The notes: generated by a model from the sequence alone, not told the origin. A stretch of 64,000 nucleotides of DNA from Vibrio sonorensis (GCF_001854765.1 NZ_LJJE01000036.1:275398-339397); one strand, 5' to 3'. Counted from the first letter of the stretch, positions 27,496 to 36,549 are shown. Numbers and translations: made by a program.

Positions 27496-28137
27496 ATGAA
27501 ACTCTACGGTAGGTTAACTTCGTTTAACGTGCAGAAAGTACTGTGGCTTTTGGAAGAGCTAGCGCTGGATTTTGAACACGTTCAGGTAGGTGGCCGATTT
27601 GGAGGCCTAGATGACGCCGACTTTGAAAAGCTCAATCCGAATAAGAAAGTGCCTGTATTGATCGACGGGGAAAGGGTGATTTGGGAATCTCATACTATTT
27701 TGCGCTACTTGGTGGCAGAGTACGGACAGACTTCACTTTATAGCTCATGCCCATATCATAGGTCTTTGTATGAGCGCTGGATGGATTGGACACACACGGT
27801 TTTCCAGCCGGCATTTATGGCGGTTTTTTGGGGTTACTATCGAATGCCGCCAAGTAAGAGGGATATGCCAGTGATTGAGGAAAAACTGCTTGAGTGCCAA
27901 CAATATTTGAGCACGTTAGAAAAGGAGCTAGCTGGTCGAGAGTATCTAGTGGGTTCGAATTTTAGTCTGGCCGATTTAACCGCAGGCGCAGTTATATACC
28001 GATTAACAGAACAAGGATTAGAGATAGAGCTCCCCCCAAGTGTTGCACAGTGGTTTGACCGTTTGAAACAGAGAAAAGGCTATCAAAAGTACATAATGAG
28101 CGATTTTACTGAGTTGCGGGCTAGGGAGGACTATTAA
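27496..28137 (+). CDS. Glutathione S-transferase family protein
   Basis: 213 residues: N-terminal thioredoxin-like GST domain (~1-78; NKKVPVL cis-Pro and WESHTILRYL glutathione-binding segment) and an all-helical C-terminal domain. Ser near residue 9 is the likely catalytic residue, with VQKVLW following. AAAGGAG precedes the ATG. Three bases separate it from the next GNAT gene, so the two are co-transcribed. Confidence 0.92.
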   Translation: MKLYGRLTSFNVQKVLWLLEELALDFEHVQVGGRFGGLDDADFEKLNPNKKVPVLIDGERVIWESHTILRYLVAEYGQTSLYSSCPYHRSLYERWMDWTHTVFQPAFMAVFWGYYRMPPSKRDMPVIEEKLLECQQYLSTLEKELAGREYLVGSNFSLADLTAGAVIYRLTEQGLEIELPPSVAQWFDRLKQRKGYQKYIMSDFTELRAREDY

Positions 28138-28140
28138 AAT

Positions 28141-28656
28141 ATGGAACTGATTAAGGCAAACCAGCTTTGGAAAAGCAGTTTTCAGGAAATGTATCAAGAC
28201 TTTTTAAGTCACGACCCCGAAAATGCCAACTTTTATCGCGATGGTGTACTGGACTATTCGCGATATGTGAAATCGCTGGAAGATGAAAGTCAGGGCATCA
28301 ATTTAAAATCAGGATACGTCCCTTGTAGCCATTTTTGGTTGATAGAAGAAAAATCGATTCTCGGCGTCATTCGCATTAGGCACCACATTAACAATGAGTT
28401 TCTATCTTTTGAAGGGGGACATATTGGCTATGACGTTGCCCCTTCACATCGAGGAAAAGGTCATGGTAAAACCATGCTACGGCTTGCTCTTCCGGCCGCC
28501 AAAGCGCTCGGTATACAAACCGCGCTAATTACCGCAGATGAAGACAACTATGCATCGCGAAAGATCATTGAAGCAAATGGCGGCGTGTTTGATAAAGTCA
28601 TTCAAGGAAAAGTGTTTCCTGAACCGATCGCAAGATATTGGCTCAAGATTGAATAA
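28141..28656 (+). CDS. GNAT-family N-acetyltransferase (1 of the array)
   Basis: 171 residues. Acetyl-CoA pyrophosphate loop R-G-K-G-H-G near residue 104 and a typical C-terminal ANGG segment. The N-terminal part (SFQEMYQDFLSHDPEN) resembles predicted acetyltransferases of the YjdJ/COG3981 type. Starts three bases after the GST gene. Substrate unknown. Confidence 0.88.
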   Translation: MELIKANQLWKSSFQEMYQDFLSHDPENANFYRDGVLDYSRYVKSLEDESQGINLKSGYVPCSHFWLIEEKSILGVIRIRHHINNEFLSFEGGHIGYDVAPSHRGKGHGKTMLRLALPAAKALGIQTALITADEDNYASRKIIEANGGVFDKVIQGKVFPEPIARYWLKIE

Positions 28657-28722
28657 CAGGACTAACTGATTTGGTCCATTTGTTGGGCTTGTGCTATTGG
28701 TTAATTAATTCGAGGAAACGAT

Positions 28723-29058
28723 ATGCCAATAGCCCACTGCCACTACATGCCATCCGAGGGAATAGAAATCGACGCGCAGCGCGTTCTAAATCGTTGGAAG
28801 CAGCTTGCTCACTGCAACAGTGAGGAGATGACATTGATAACCAGCGCCATCTCTCAGCAAGCGGGAAAGCAATACAAAGTTGTGTGTTATCTCTATCTTC
28901 CGGATTGCTGGGAAAAAACGCAAAGCGAAAAGTTGCAAACAGCGCTGTCTCATGCGGTATCAAAAGAATTGGGGTTTTCAACACAGCATGTGATAGTGAT
29001 GCGAGGTATATTGAGTTCCGGTTTTGTCGTAGAAAATGGCCACATAGTCAACTGGTAA
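28723..29058 (+). CDS. Small tautomerase-superfamily-like protein
   Basis: 111 residues, starting MP so that Pro-1 could be the catalytic base of the 4-oxalocrotonate tautomerase superfamily. The C-terminal half (SKELGF then VIVMRGILSSG) fits the second beta-alpha-beta unit. Sequence similarity is modest. AGGAAAC precedes the ATG. The stop is followed at once by the AAGGAG of the next gene. Confidence 0.55.
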   Translation: MPIAHCHYMPSEGIEIDAQRVLNRWKQLAHCNSEEMTLITSAISQQAGKQYKVVCYLYLPDCWEKTQSEKLQTALSHAVSKELGFSTQHVIVMRGILSSGFVVENGHIVNW

Positions 29059-29072
29059 AGGAGCAAGTTGAA

Positions 29073-29498
29073 TTGATTATTAAAATACGCAAAGCAACCT
29101 CGGCAGACGCCAAGCAGATAGCCGAACTTTCTCAGGGTTTGGGTTATCATGCTGACCCAGAAACTCGTCTAGAGCTTGTTGAAAAGGTAATCACATGTGC
29201 TTGCCATACGGTGATCGTGGCCGAGGTAGATAAAACGCTCGTAGGTTGGCTTCACGCATTTTATTCTCCTAGAGTAGGTTCGCCAGCGTTTTATGAAATA
29301 GGCGGAATGGTGGTTGATGACAAGCTCAAAGGTAAGGGGATAGGCAAGCAATTAGTTCATTACGTGCAAGCTAAGTATCCCGGTGAATGGCGTGTAAGAA
29401 CCAATGAAGTAAGAGAAGATGCGATTGCCTTTTATCGCGCTCTTGGCTTCTCACAAATCAAACACCAGCTAGTATTTAGCCAACAACCAGAGAGATAA
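29073..29498 (+). CDS. GNAT-family N-acetyltransferase (2)
   Basis: 141 residues starting at a TTG (29073) with AAAGGAG upstream; starts further 5' would run through the tautomerase-like gene. Complete GNAT fold: IRKATSADAKQIAEL start, CoA loop K-G-K-G-I-G, and an ALGF end. Coupled to the next GNAT. Confidence 0.88.
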   Translation: MIIKIRKATSADAKQIAELSQGLGYHADPETRLELVEKVITCACHTVIVAEVDKTLVGWLHAFYSPRVGSPAFYEIGGMVVDDKLKGKGIGKQLVHYVQAKYPGEWRVRTNEVREDAIAFYRALGFSQIKHQLVFSQQPER

Positions 29499-29501
29499 GT
29501 G

Positions 29502-29975
29502 ATGTTAGTTAGAGCGGTAGATAAGCGAGACTTAGCAGACGTGGCCGAAATCCATAAGGTGACATTTGTCCGTCAAGGAGACTCGTTAAAATGGCTTTCG
29601 TGCGCTTATCAAGCTTATCCCAAGTCATTGATGTATATCGCATGTGAGGGAACGGAAATCCTTGGCTTTGTTATCTGGACGCAAAAAAGTGGCTTTCGCA
29701 AGGAGGCAGTGCTCGAACTGGAACTGTTAGCGGTTAAGCCAGAATCGCAAGGAAAGGGTGTCGCTAAGCAGCTTATCTCAGATTCAAAGAGACAGGTTGA
29801 AAAAGTGCTCAAGGATCAAGGTTCGACTTTGAAACACATCCTAGTTACCACTCGCGCAGACAATTATGCTCAACAACTGTATAGAAGCACTTTAGGCGCA
29901 GAAGTGGAGTTTACTATTCCCAACCTTTATTCCGCCGATGAAGTTCTTATGATCGCAAGGAATGTCGAAGCGTAA
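29502..29975 (+). CDS. GNAT-family N-acetyltransferase (3)
   Basis: 157 residues from the ATG at 29502, three bases after the previous stop (a GTG at 29499 is also possible). CoA loop Q-G-K-G-V-A. The N-terminal VRAVDKRDLADVAEIH segment resembles RimI-type proteins. Substrate unknown. Confidence 0.86.
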   Translation: MLVRAVDKRDLADVAEIHKVTFVRQGDSLKWLSCAYQAYPKSLMYIACEGTEILGFVIWTQKSGFRKEAVLELELLAVKPESQGKGVAKQLISDSKRQVEKVLKDQGSTLKHILVTTRADNYAQQLYRSTLGAEVEFTIPNLYSADEVLMIARNVEA

Positions 29976-30201
29976 GCTGGCGCTTCCCCTCCAATTAGGG
30001 CTATAGATAGTCTGCTCGGTCTCTAATTCAATACGCCAGGTAGTTAAGTAGTTTACTTTTTCTATTCCAAGTGCTTGTAATTTCATATGTTGTTAGACAA
30101 TATGGCAGTCGTCACTTTACGACCCGTATCCCGAGGTCGAACCACTAGGAAGCGATTTATGCGCAAGGCAGCGCAAATCCATTTAATTTGGAGAAAAGTT
30201 C

Positions 30202-30663
30202 ATGAAGATAAGATTGGCGACGAAAGAAGACTGCCACACCTTAATGCAGTTTATTGGTGCAAAGGCAGAGTTCGATCGCTCAATGAAGGGATTTGACGGT
30301 GAAATTTCTACTAACATAGAAAAGATTGAAATGACGATGTTTGGCGAAAGGCCTTTCGCTGAAGCACTGCTTTTTGAAGGACACGGCCAAACTCAGGGGT
30401 TTGCCCTGTATCACTTTCGTTATTCGTCGTTTCAAGGTGCCCCTTCAATCTGGTTAGATGATCTATATGTAGTCTCTGAGTACCGTTCAAACGGGGTAGG
30501 AGAGGCGCTAATGAAAGCCGTTAAAGAGCGTTCAGAAGTACTTGGGTGTACACACCTTGCTTGGACAGCAAGCCCAATTAACTATAAAGCGCACGCTTTT
30601 TATGAGCGCATTGGTGCAGAAGTTGATCGAATGGAAGGTGAGCGCCCTTTCTATCGTTGGTAA
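30202..30663 (+). CDS. GNAT-family N-acetyltransferase (4)
   Basis: 153 residues. The CoA loop reads R-S-N-G-V-G and the WLDDLYV strand precedes it, as in diamine acetyltransferase (SpeG/SSAT2-like) and related proteins; the end EAFYERIGA-like segment is normal. GGAG at the correct distance from the ATG. Separated from the previous GNAT by 226 bp with no clear gene. Confidence 0.88.
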   Translation: MKIRLATKEDCHTLMQFIGAKAEFDRSMKGFDGEISTNIEKIEMTMFGERPFAEALLFEGHGQTQGFALYHFRYSSFQGAPSIWLDDLYVVSEYRSNGVGEALMKAVKERSEVLGCTHLAWTASPINYKAHAFYERIGAEVDRMEGERPFYRW

Positions 30664-30828
30664 ACCAAGATTCCTCCTGCCTTGTGAGTGCATAGGGTAG
30701 GGGTAACATCCTAATTGTGTCTATATCTGTCCTTGCGAATTACGGTTAAAACAAAACCTCCTGACAACCCCTGTCTTTGCGTTCTGCTTCAATGGTATTC
30801 AACAACCACCCTACATAAAGGTCAGCTT

Positions 30829-31206
30829 ATGATTATTAACCACGTTTCAGTCGGTGTATCAGAGTTATCTTCGGCGATCGAATATTACGATAAAGTTTTA
30901 GCCACCTTAAACATTACGCGCAGTGCTTATGTTGAAGGTATCGCGGCTTCCTACGGAAGTGACTTTGAGTTTTGGATCGGCTTGCCGCATGAAGGCGAAT
31001 TTAGCACTGGTAACGGCGTCCACATAGCGTTTAATGCATCGAGTATAGAAGCAGTGGGGCGTTTTTATCAGGCGGCGATTTCGTCTGGTGGCGTGTGCAA
31101 AGGCAAACCCGGATATAGGCCAGAGTATGGCGAGGGCTATTACGCCGCCTTTGTTACCGATCTCGATGGTAACAAGTTAGAAGCAGTCATAATTAAAGAT
31201 GACTAG
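30829..31206 (+). CDS. Glyoxalase/bleomycin-resistance-fold (VOC) protein
   Basis: 125 residues from the ATG at 30829 with AAGG upstream. Single VOC module pair: INHVSVGVSELSSAIEYYDKVL at the start, the GNGVHIAF strand, and an AFVTDLDGNKLEAV end with the metal-ligand-type Glu. Likely a dioxygenase- or glyoxalase-like enzyme, or a resistance binding protein; no substrate evidence. Confidence 0.9.
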   Translation: MIINHVSVGVSELSSAIEYYDKVLATLNITRSAYVEGIAASYGSDFEFWIGLPHEGEFSTGNGVHIAFNASSIEAVGRFYQAAISSGGVCKGKPGYRPEYGEGYYAAFVTDLDGNKLEAVIIKDD

Positions 31207-31314
31207 CAAAGGAAACCCCGCACGCAGTAGCCGTTTGCCCTAAGTTATTGACATAGCGCTAAGTCTATATGAGAGTGATATTGTTACTGACTCATAAGAG
31301 ACAAGGAGAGCAAT

Positions 31315-31722
31315 ATGAGTGAAGAATACCGAGGAAGTTGCTTGTGTGGCTCAGTACAATTTTCGGTAACGGGTTTTGATGACCATGCGGCGCATTGTCA
31401 CTGTAGTATGTGCCGCAAATTTCACGGTTCAGCGTTCGCGACTATTGTCGAGGTAAAGGGGCTGAAGTGGATTTGCGGTGAAGAAAACTTGAAGGAGTAC
31501 CAAGCGCCTAACGGGACGATTCGAACCTTTTGTCAGGAATGTGGCTCTAGTATAGGGTTTCGCGTCAAAGGCGCAGATCGAAGAGAGATAGAAATTGCGA
31601 TTGCCGCTTTTGATGATGCCATCCCTGTAAAACCAGATGCCCACATTTATACCGCCTATAAAAGTAACTGGTACCCAGTTGAAGATTCACTGCCAAAATA
31701 TCCCGAAGGAAGAGAGAGTTAG
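31315..31722 (+). CDS. GFA (glutathione-dependent formaldehyde-activating/CENP-V) family protein
   Basis: 135 residues. Zinc-binding cysteines: CLCG near residue 10, HCHCSMC around 28-34, and CQEC near 73. Full family length. AAGGAGAG ribosome site. Despite the family name, most members have no proven formaldehyde activity. Confidence 0.92.
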   Translation: MSEEYRGSCLCGSVQFSVTGFDDHAAHCHCSMCRKFHGSAFATIVEVKGLKWICGEENLKEYQAPNGTIRTFCQECGSSIGFRVKGADRREIEIAIAAFDDAIPVKPDAHIYTAYKSNWYPVEDSLPKYPEGRES

Positions 31723-31883
31723 CTGTCACTATTAACCACTCTACTGACATAGAGTGTCACTGCTGCAAGCTTTAATAGTGACCCTACAAGTCTGAGTAAA
31801 AGGCGGGTAGCGGTGGTATTAGCGTAAAAATTGCTGATATCTTCAAATAATTAGCAGTTATGGCAATTCATTTAGGGAAAAAA

Positions 31884-32336
31884 ATGAAAATAGAACAAAT
31901 AAAAGGTTTCTTAGTACACGGCTTAACAGTAGAGACAAAAAACCACGATGAGTTTAACGGACAAGGAAAAATCGCACCGCTTTGGCAAGATTTTTACACT
32001 AGGGCAGCTCCAACTTTACCAGAAAACTCAAATGTTTATGGGGTTTATCACAGTTACGAATCGGACTTCAATGGTCAGTACAGCGTGACCGCTGGAGCCG
32101 ATACTTTAAAAGATCAGCAAGTGACAGGCTGCACACCCGTAGAAGTTAAAGATGGGACCTATGCTATCTTCGAAGCAGAGGGAGCAATGCCAGCAATAGT
32201 GGTCGATCTTTGGGGAGAGATATGGAATTACTTTTCTCAACCCGACTGTCCACATCAAAGATCGTTTACCACTGATTTTGAGCACTATACCAGCGCGCAA
32301 AGTGTAAAGATTTACATTGCCTTGGAATCAAAATAG
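31884..32336 (+). CDS. Effector-binding domain protein, GyrI/Cass2-like
   Basis: 150 residues from the ATG at 31884, which has AGGG upstream; the earlier ATG (31860) has none. Fold pattern of stand-alone GyrI-like effector-binding proteins: VHGLTVETKN start, YGVYHSYESDFNGQYSVTAG core, GTYAIFEAEG and a DFEHY segment. This matches the integron-cassette protein Cass2, a binder of cationic drugs. Its presence supports a cassette-like origin for the array. Confidence 0.8.
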   Translation: MKIEQIKGFLVHGLTVETKNHDEFNGQGKIAPLWQDFYTRAAPTLPENSNVYGVYHSYESDFNGQYSVTAGADTLKDQQVTGCTPVEVKDGTYAIFEAEGAMPAIVVDLWGEIWNYFSQPDCPHQRSFTTDFEHYTSAQSVKIYIALESK

Positions 32337-32354
32337 CAAACAGGACTAGCCTTA

Positions 32355-32819
32355 GTGAGTGACAAAATTGACACCAATTCTTTATATCAATTAAGGGATT
32401 ATGAACCAACTGATACTCAGAGTGTCACTCGCTTATGGCGTGATGCCTTGCAATCGGTTCTACACCAGCCTCCAGTACATTCATTCGATTCTCAAGCTTA
32501 CTATCTACAAGAAATACTGAGCAACAAATACAAAATTGTTGTGGCAGTTAATGACAAGAACCGACCAATAGGGTTTATTGCTTTTTCAGAAACAGAAGTC
32601 GATCAGCTCTATGTTGATACCAGTAGTCATAGGCAAGGAGTGGGAAGTACACTACTAAAATTGGCTCAAGATTCAGCGCTTTTTGCACTGACGCTGCGCA
32701 CATTCAAAATAAACCAACCAGCGATAGAGTTCTATCACAAACACGGATTCCACTTTACCGCAGGGAACTACGACAATGAAGAAGGCTTGGAGGACATAGT
32801 TGGCAGATGGATAAAGTAA
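32355..32819 (+). CDS. GNAT-family N-acetyltransferase (5)
   Basis: 154 residues from a GTG. CoA loop R-Q-G-V-G and the strand VDQLYVDTSSH before it. The 3' end overlaps the next GNAT gene by 13 bp, so the two are translationally coupled. Confidence 0.87.
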   Translation: MSDKIDTNSLYQLRDYEPTDTQSVTRLWRDALQSVLHQPPVHSFDSQAYYLQEILSNKYKIVVAVNDKNRPIGFIAFSETEVDQLYVDTSSHRQGVGSTLLKLAQDSALFALTLRTFKINQPAIEFYHKHGFHFTAGNYDNEEGLEDIVGRWIK

Positions 32820-33274
32820 CAGTTTTTGCAAATGATGCTGAGGTACAACTGAGAAAAGCGACATCAGAAGACGTTGAGTATTTGATGAGGCTAAGGGATT
32901 TGACAATGACCCCTTACCTTAAACAAGCCCAGATGGATACCGACTATAAATCGATGCGGCAGCGAGTAATGTACCATTTTGAGGGGGCACATATCCTAGT
33001 TCTAAAAGACTTACCAGTAGGATTGTTCAAGGTGGTGTTTAATCAGGCTGAAAACCTTTGGAACCTAATTCAAGTTCAGATTCACCCAAAGTATCAAGGG
33101 TTGGGAATAGGAGGGGGACTTCTGGATTCTCTGTTATCTAAAGCGAAGTCGACAGGTGCATGTGTTGAGCTCAGTGTGATTAAAACCAATCCAGCCTATC
33201 GTCTTTATCGCCGAAAAGGTTTTGAGCTGGTGAAATCTACCGAGCAAGAGTGTATTTTAAGAGCGTACCCCTAA
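32807..33274 (+). CDS. GNAT-family N-acetyltransferase (6)
   Basis: 155 residues. N-terminal VQLRKATSEDVEYL unit, CoA loop Q-G-L-G-I-G, KTNPAYRLYRRKGFELV end. Overlaps the previous gene; followed 14 bp later by another GNAT start. Confidence 0.87.
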   Translation: MDKVTVFANDAEVQLRKATSEDVEYLMRLRDLTMTPYLKQAQMDTDYKSMRQRVMYHFEGAHILVLKDLPVGLFKVVFNQAENLWNLIQVQIHPKYQGLGIGGGLLDSLLSKAKSTGACVELSVIKTNPAYRLYRRKGFELVKSTEQECILRAYP

Positions 33275-33288
33275 ATAGAAAACGTGAA

Positions 33289-33753
33289 ATGATAAAAAAA
33301 GTACTGCCAGAAGAAGTACCTATCTCCTTGCTCTTGGAAGCGGATCCCGATAAAAAAAGTATCGCCAGCTATTTGGATGGCTCAGATTGTTACGTGGTAG
33401 AGGAAAATGGACAAACGGTTGCCGCTTGTGTTTTGAAAGCGATCAGTAGCAGCGATATCGAATTGTTTAATATCTCGGTAAGTCCATCGCGACAGGGGGA
33501 AGGGCTTGGCAAAGATCTTTTAAGCCAAGTAATTGAGCGAGTGAAAGCAGATAAGTGTTATCGCCAAATGGTGTTAGGGACAGGGACCTTTGGTTATCAG
33601 CTTACTTTTTATCAGAAACTGGGTTTTAGAGTGACGGGCGTGCTCCGCAATCACTTTTTGGACAACTATCCCGAACCCATTTTCGAACATGGGTTACAGC
33701 ACAAAGATATGTTGAGGTTATCTATAACTCTGAACCCTGAGAGAGAAGAATGA
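33289..33753 (+). CDS. GNAT-family N-acetyltransferase (7)
   Basis: 154 residues from the ATG at 33289; a GTG at 33250 would overlap the preceding gene. CoA loop R-Q-G-E-G-L-G. The FYQKLGFRVTGV ending is typical. Its stop overlaps the next ATG (ATGA). Confidence 0.85.
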   Translation: MIKKVLPEEVPISLLLEADPDKKSIASYLDGSDCYVVEENGQTVAACVLKAISSSDIELFNISVSPSRQGEGLGKDLLSQVIERVKADKCYRQMVLGTGTFGYQLTFYQKLGFRVTGVLRNHFLDNYPEPIFEHGLQHKDMLRLSITLNPEREE

Positions 33754-34202
33754 GATTAGAGAAAGCGACACTCAATGACAAAGATGAATTACAAGCGTTA
33801 GTGTTAAGAGTGTCGGAAGCGATTTTAAAACCCTACTTTGAAGGTGATGGATGGACATTTTATCTCGCCACCATTAATCCCAGTGTAGAGTCAGCCCTGC
33901 AGGATCCCAATTTTTATACCGTAAAGCTGTTGTGTGACGGTGAATTGGTAGGTTTTGCTGCCATTCGCGACAGCAACTACATTACACAACTTTTTGTAGA
34001 ACCGAGCAAGCAAGGTAAAGGCCTTGGTCGACGATTGCTTGATGATTTAATTAACTCGTCTTTTGCAGATGCGATAGAGCTCAAGTCTTCTATTGCAGCG
34101 GTGAACTTCTATCAAAACAACGGATTTGAAATTGTTGGAGAAGAAGGGAACCACAATGGCATTCGATATGTGCCCATGAAGAAACAACTAAGTAGACAAT
34201 AA
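33750..34202 (+). CDS. GNAT-family N-acetyltransferase (8)
   Basis: 150 residues, ATGA overlap with the previous gene. ITQLFVEPSKQGKGLG contains the beta-4 strand and CoA loop; FYQNNGFEIVGEEG closes the fold. Fourth consecutive, overlapping acetyltransferase gene. Confidence 0.88.
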   Translation: MRLEKATLNDKDELQALVLRVSEAILKPYFEGDGWTFYLATINPSVESALQDPNFYTVKLLCDGELVGFAAIRDSNYITQLFVEPSKQGKGLGRRLLDDLINSSFADAIELKSSIAAVNFYQNNGFEIVGEEGNHNGIRYVPMKKQLSRQ

Positions 34203-34218
34203 CGTAAGGGTAAGTGGT

Positions 34219-34563
34219 ATGCCGCATTGTATCGTTGAACATTCTTCCCAGCTTACAGCTCGTTGTAAGCCAGAACATATCCTCAATGCCGTCTATCAAG
34301 GCGCGCTAAATAGTGGGCTTTTTGAAGGACCAGACATCAAGACCCGTTTACAGCCTTTTTATCACGCGTGGACAAAAAATCAACATGGTGAATTTATTCA
34401 CGTTGTGGTGAAGATCTTAACTGGAAGAGACCGAGATCAAAAGAAAGCCCTTTCTAATATGGTACTTAAGGAATTGGAAACGTTGGGTTTGTCTCACCTA
34501 TCTCTGACCGTAGAAATCGTCGATATAGATACAGCGAGTTATTCAAAGAAGGTGATAGATTAA
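34219..34563 (+). CDS. 5-carboxymethyl-2-hydroxymuconate delta-isomerase family protein
   Basis: 114 residues, full length for CHMI (HpaF). Starts MPH, giving the catalytic Pro-1 of the tautomerase superfamily, then VEHS. In homoprotocatechuate degradation HpaF isomerises CHM, but no other hpa gene is present, so this is an isolated paralogue of unknown substrate. Confidence 0.85.
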   Translation: MPHCIVEHSSQLTARCKPEHILNAVYQGALNSGLFEGPDIKTRLQPFYHAWTKNQHGEFIHVVVKILTGRDRDQKKALSNMVLKELETLGLSHLSLTVEIVDIDTASYSKKVID

Positions 34564-34576
34564 CAGGAGTAGATGA

Positions 34577-35194
34577 ATGAATCCGTGGTTAGACTGGGCG
34601 AAACAATTGCAAGCGATCAGCCAAACAGGGCATGCTTACAGTAAAGACGATTACGATCTAGAGCGCTTTACGCAAATTGGCGATATAGCTCACCAAATGT
34701 TTGCAGAGTTATCGGATACACCCGTAGAGAAAGTGAAAAACCTCTTTATCTCTGAAAGCGGTTATCCGACGCCAAAAGTTGACCTCAGGGCTGCGGTAAT
34801 AAAAGATGGCCAAATACTTCTGGTAAGAGAACGAGAAGATGGGCGCTGGACACTACCTGGTGGTTGGGCAGATGTATGTGAAACACCTTCGCAAGGCGTT
34901 GTCAGGGAAGTGTTTGAAGAGTCTGGCCTAGTAGTAGACAATCCAAGGCTGATTGCGATAAAAGACCGAGCGGTTCACGATTACACACCTGTCTTCGCTT
35001 TCCATATTTACAAATTCTTTTTTCTTTGCAATTACGTTTCTGGTGAGCCTACGTCGAACATAGAAGTGTCCGAAGTAGGTTACTTCTCGCCAAATAACCT
35101 ACCACCATTATCAGAGAGCCGAGTGTTAGAATCCGATATAGAGACGGCCTTCTCGTGCCACAATAATCCTTCAGTTCAGGTTTATATTGACTAG
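34577..35194 (+). CDS. Nudix hydrolase with N-terminal Nudix-associated domain
   Basis: 205 residues. N-terminal ~60-residue helical domain (Nudix_N-like, WLDWAKQLQAISQTGH), then a Nudix fold. The Nudix box GX5EX7REUXEEXGU begins at the PGGWAD segment and contains REVFEESG. ADP-ribose or another nucleoside diphosphate derivative is the usual substrate of this architecture. Confidence 0.92.
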   Translation: MNPWLDWAKQLQAISQTGHAYSKDDYDLERFTQIGDIAHQMFAELSDTPVEKVKNLFISESGYPTPKVDLRAAVIKDGQILLVREREDGRWTLPGGWADVCETPSQGVVREVFEESGLVVDNPRLIAIKDRAVHDYTPVFAFHIYKFFFLCNYVSGEPTSNIEVSEVGYFSPNNLPPLSESRVLESDIETAFSCHNNPSVQVYID

Positions 35195-35258
35195 TTTACC
35201 TTTGCTTAACTATCTGATATAAAAGAAAAATGTATTCTTTAATGTCTTGGTGATGGAA

Positions 35259-35911
35259 ATGAAAAACCTGCCCGTTTTAAAGCAACCAGAGGGCAGCCTG
35301 ATCTGCAGCCCCTGCTGTATTTTGGCATGTGCTACGTGTTTGATAAGTATCAGTCCAGTTCAATACGCCTTCAGGGTCTGAACTTAGATAGTATGACCTT
35401 CGCTGGGGAAACACTTGCGCTGGACTCTTTAACACCCACATTAGACAATGCGTACAAACTGCATGATCTGACCGGAATTTTAACACCGGGAGCCAAGCCA
35501 ATTTACAAAAAGGGCGGCAATTACAATTCGTTAGCAGTGATGGTCTACCTATTGCGACAAATAGGGCTTAACTGCCGTGTGGTTGCGCAATCACAAGATA
35601 CCTTACAGTTTTTACATGACACTTTCCCAGTCGAGTGTCAATTGCTGGAAGAACTAAATGCCTATCCTGAACTACTTAGCTCTCAAGAACTGAATGACGG
35701 GAATATTACCCCAGACAATGGATTGCTAATTACTCTAATTGGCTATGACAATACCACGCACTACGTTGTTAATAACAAGCAAGGGTTATGGTTTGAATCA
35801 CTGCTACCCGAAGACTATTACCCTTGGGATTCAATTGAAAAGTGGCATGAATCGAGCAATAAACGCGAGGGTGCTTATTGGACGGGGGTCTCAATTCAAG
35901 TGACTGATTAG
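35259..35911 (+). pseudogene. Papain/C39-like cysteine-peptidase-fold protein, one apparent frameshift
   Basis: Reading starts at the ATG at 35259 (NLPVLKQPEG...CSPCC), which supplies a Q...C pair like the N-terminal catalytic motif of C39-type peptidases. It then breaks at the TTTT of 35320-35323. Adding one T joins it to the downstream frame for a 217-residue protein with GGNYNSLAVMVYLLR, THYVV (candidate catalytic His) and FESLLP segments. Assignment is tentative. The length becomes a whole number of codons after the one-base repair. Confidence 0.5.
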
Positions 35912-35998
35912 ATTAATTATTTTTAATCTAACGGAATTCTCGGAAATGAAACTCTGTTATTGCTTTAATTAGCGAGTTTCATATCAGGAGTGTAACTT

Positions 35999-36382
35999 AT
36001 GAATCAATTGTTTGATTACCACCTAGAACACAAGGTAGGAGATAGACAAATTGTTGCGGTGGTTTGCGCTGGTGGGATGACTTCGAGCATGTTGACTCAA
36101 AGAATGCAGAAGCATTTTGACGAGTTAAACATGCCTTATTACGCAATGTATGCATCCATACAGGCGTTAATCGATCCAGACTTTCACGCTTTGTATCTAG
36201 ATAAACTCGCTATGGTGTTTACTTCTCCACAGGTCGCACATTATCACGATCAAGCGAAAGCGGCGATGAAGTCTATTCCAGTGGAAAAGATCGAACCTAG
36301 AGTGTTTGGAACTATGGACTACCAGAAGGTAGTTTCAATAGTACAGGAAGTTCTAGAGTCCCCATCAATAAAAACCGCTTAA
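35999..36382 (+). CDS. Orphan PTS lactose/cellobiose-type EIIB component
   Basis: 127 residues. VVCAGGMTSSMLTQRM carries the phosphorylatable Cys of the EIIB(Lac/Chb) P-loop. No EIIA, EIIC or sugar hydrolase is nearby. An isolated EIIB may act as a phosphosignal partner or serve a distant EIIC; this is inference. AGGAG ribosome site. Confidence 0.82.
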   Translation: MNQLFDYHLEHKVGDRQIVAVVCAGGMTSSMLTQRMQKHFDELNMPYYAMYASIQALIDPDFHALYLDKLAMVFTSPQVAHYHDQAKAAMKSIPVEKIEPRVFGTMDYQKVVSIVQEVLESPSIKTA

Positions 36383-36390
36383 GGTTGAGA

Positions 36391-36442
36391 GGCGAACAAA
36401 GGCAATATGGATGCCTTTGACGATAGGAATCGATTGTTCGCT
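36391..36442. repeat. Nested inverted repeat after EIIB gene
   Basis: Outer arms GCGAACAA / TTGTTCGC enclose an AAAGGCA / TGCCTTT hairpin. There is no long T-run, so it is not a classical terminator. Confidence 0.6.
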
Positions 36443-36549
36443 CCCCTTGTAATAAAACCTCTTTAAGTTGAAGTAATTATCGCAAATTGATTATAATGCC
36501 AGCGCCTGTTGGATCGCTCTATATGATCCTATTGATGTAAGGACATTTC

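Noticed and set aside
29892..30296. Short open frames in the gap between GNAT genes 3 and 4
   Set aside because: They overlap the flanking genes, lack ribosome sites and read as non-coding; the gap is left unassigned.
28657..32354. GTTGGGC (near 28683) and GTTAGAC (near 30091) as attC R' cores
   Set aside because: No complementary RYYYAAC partner or L-box structure at attC distance; single 7-mers of this kind are expected by chance.
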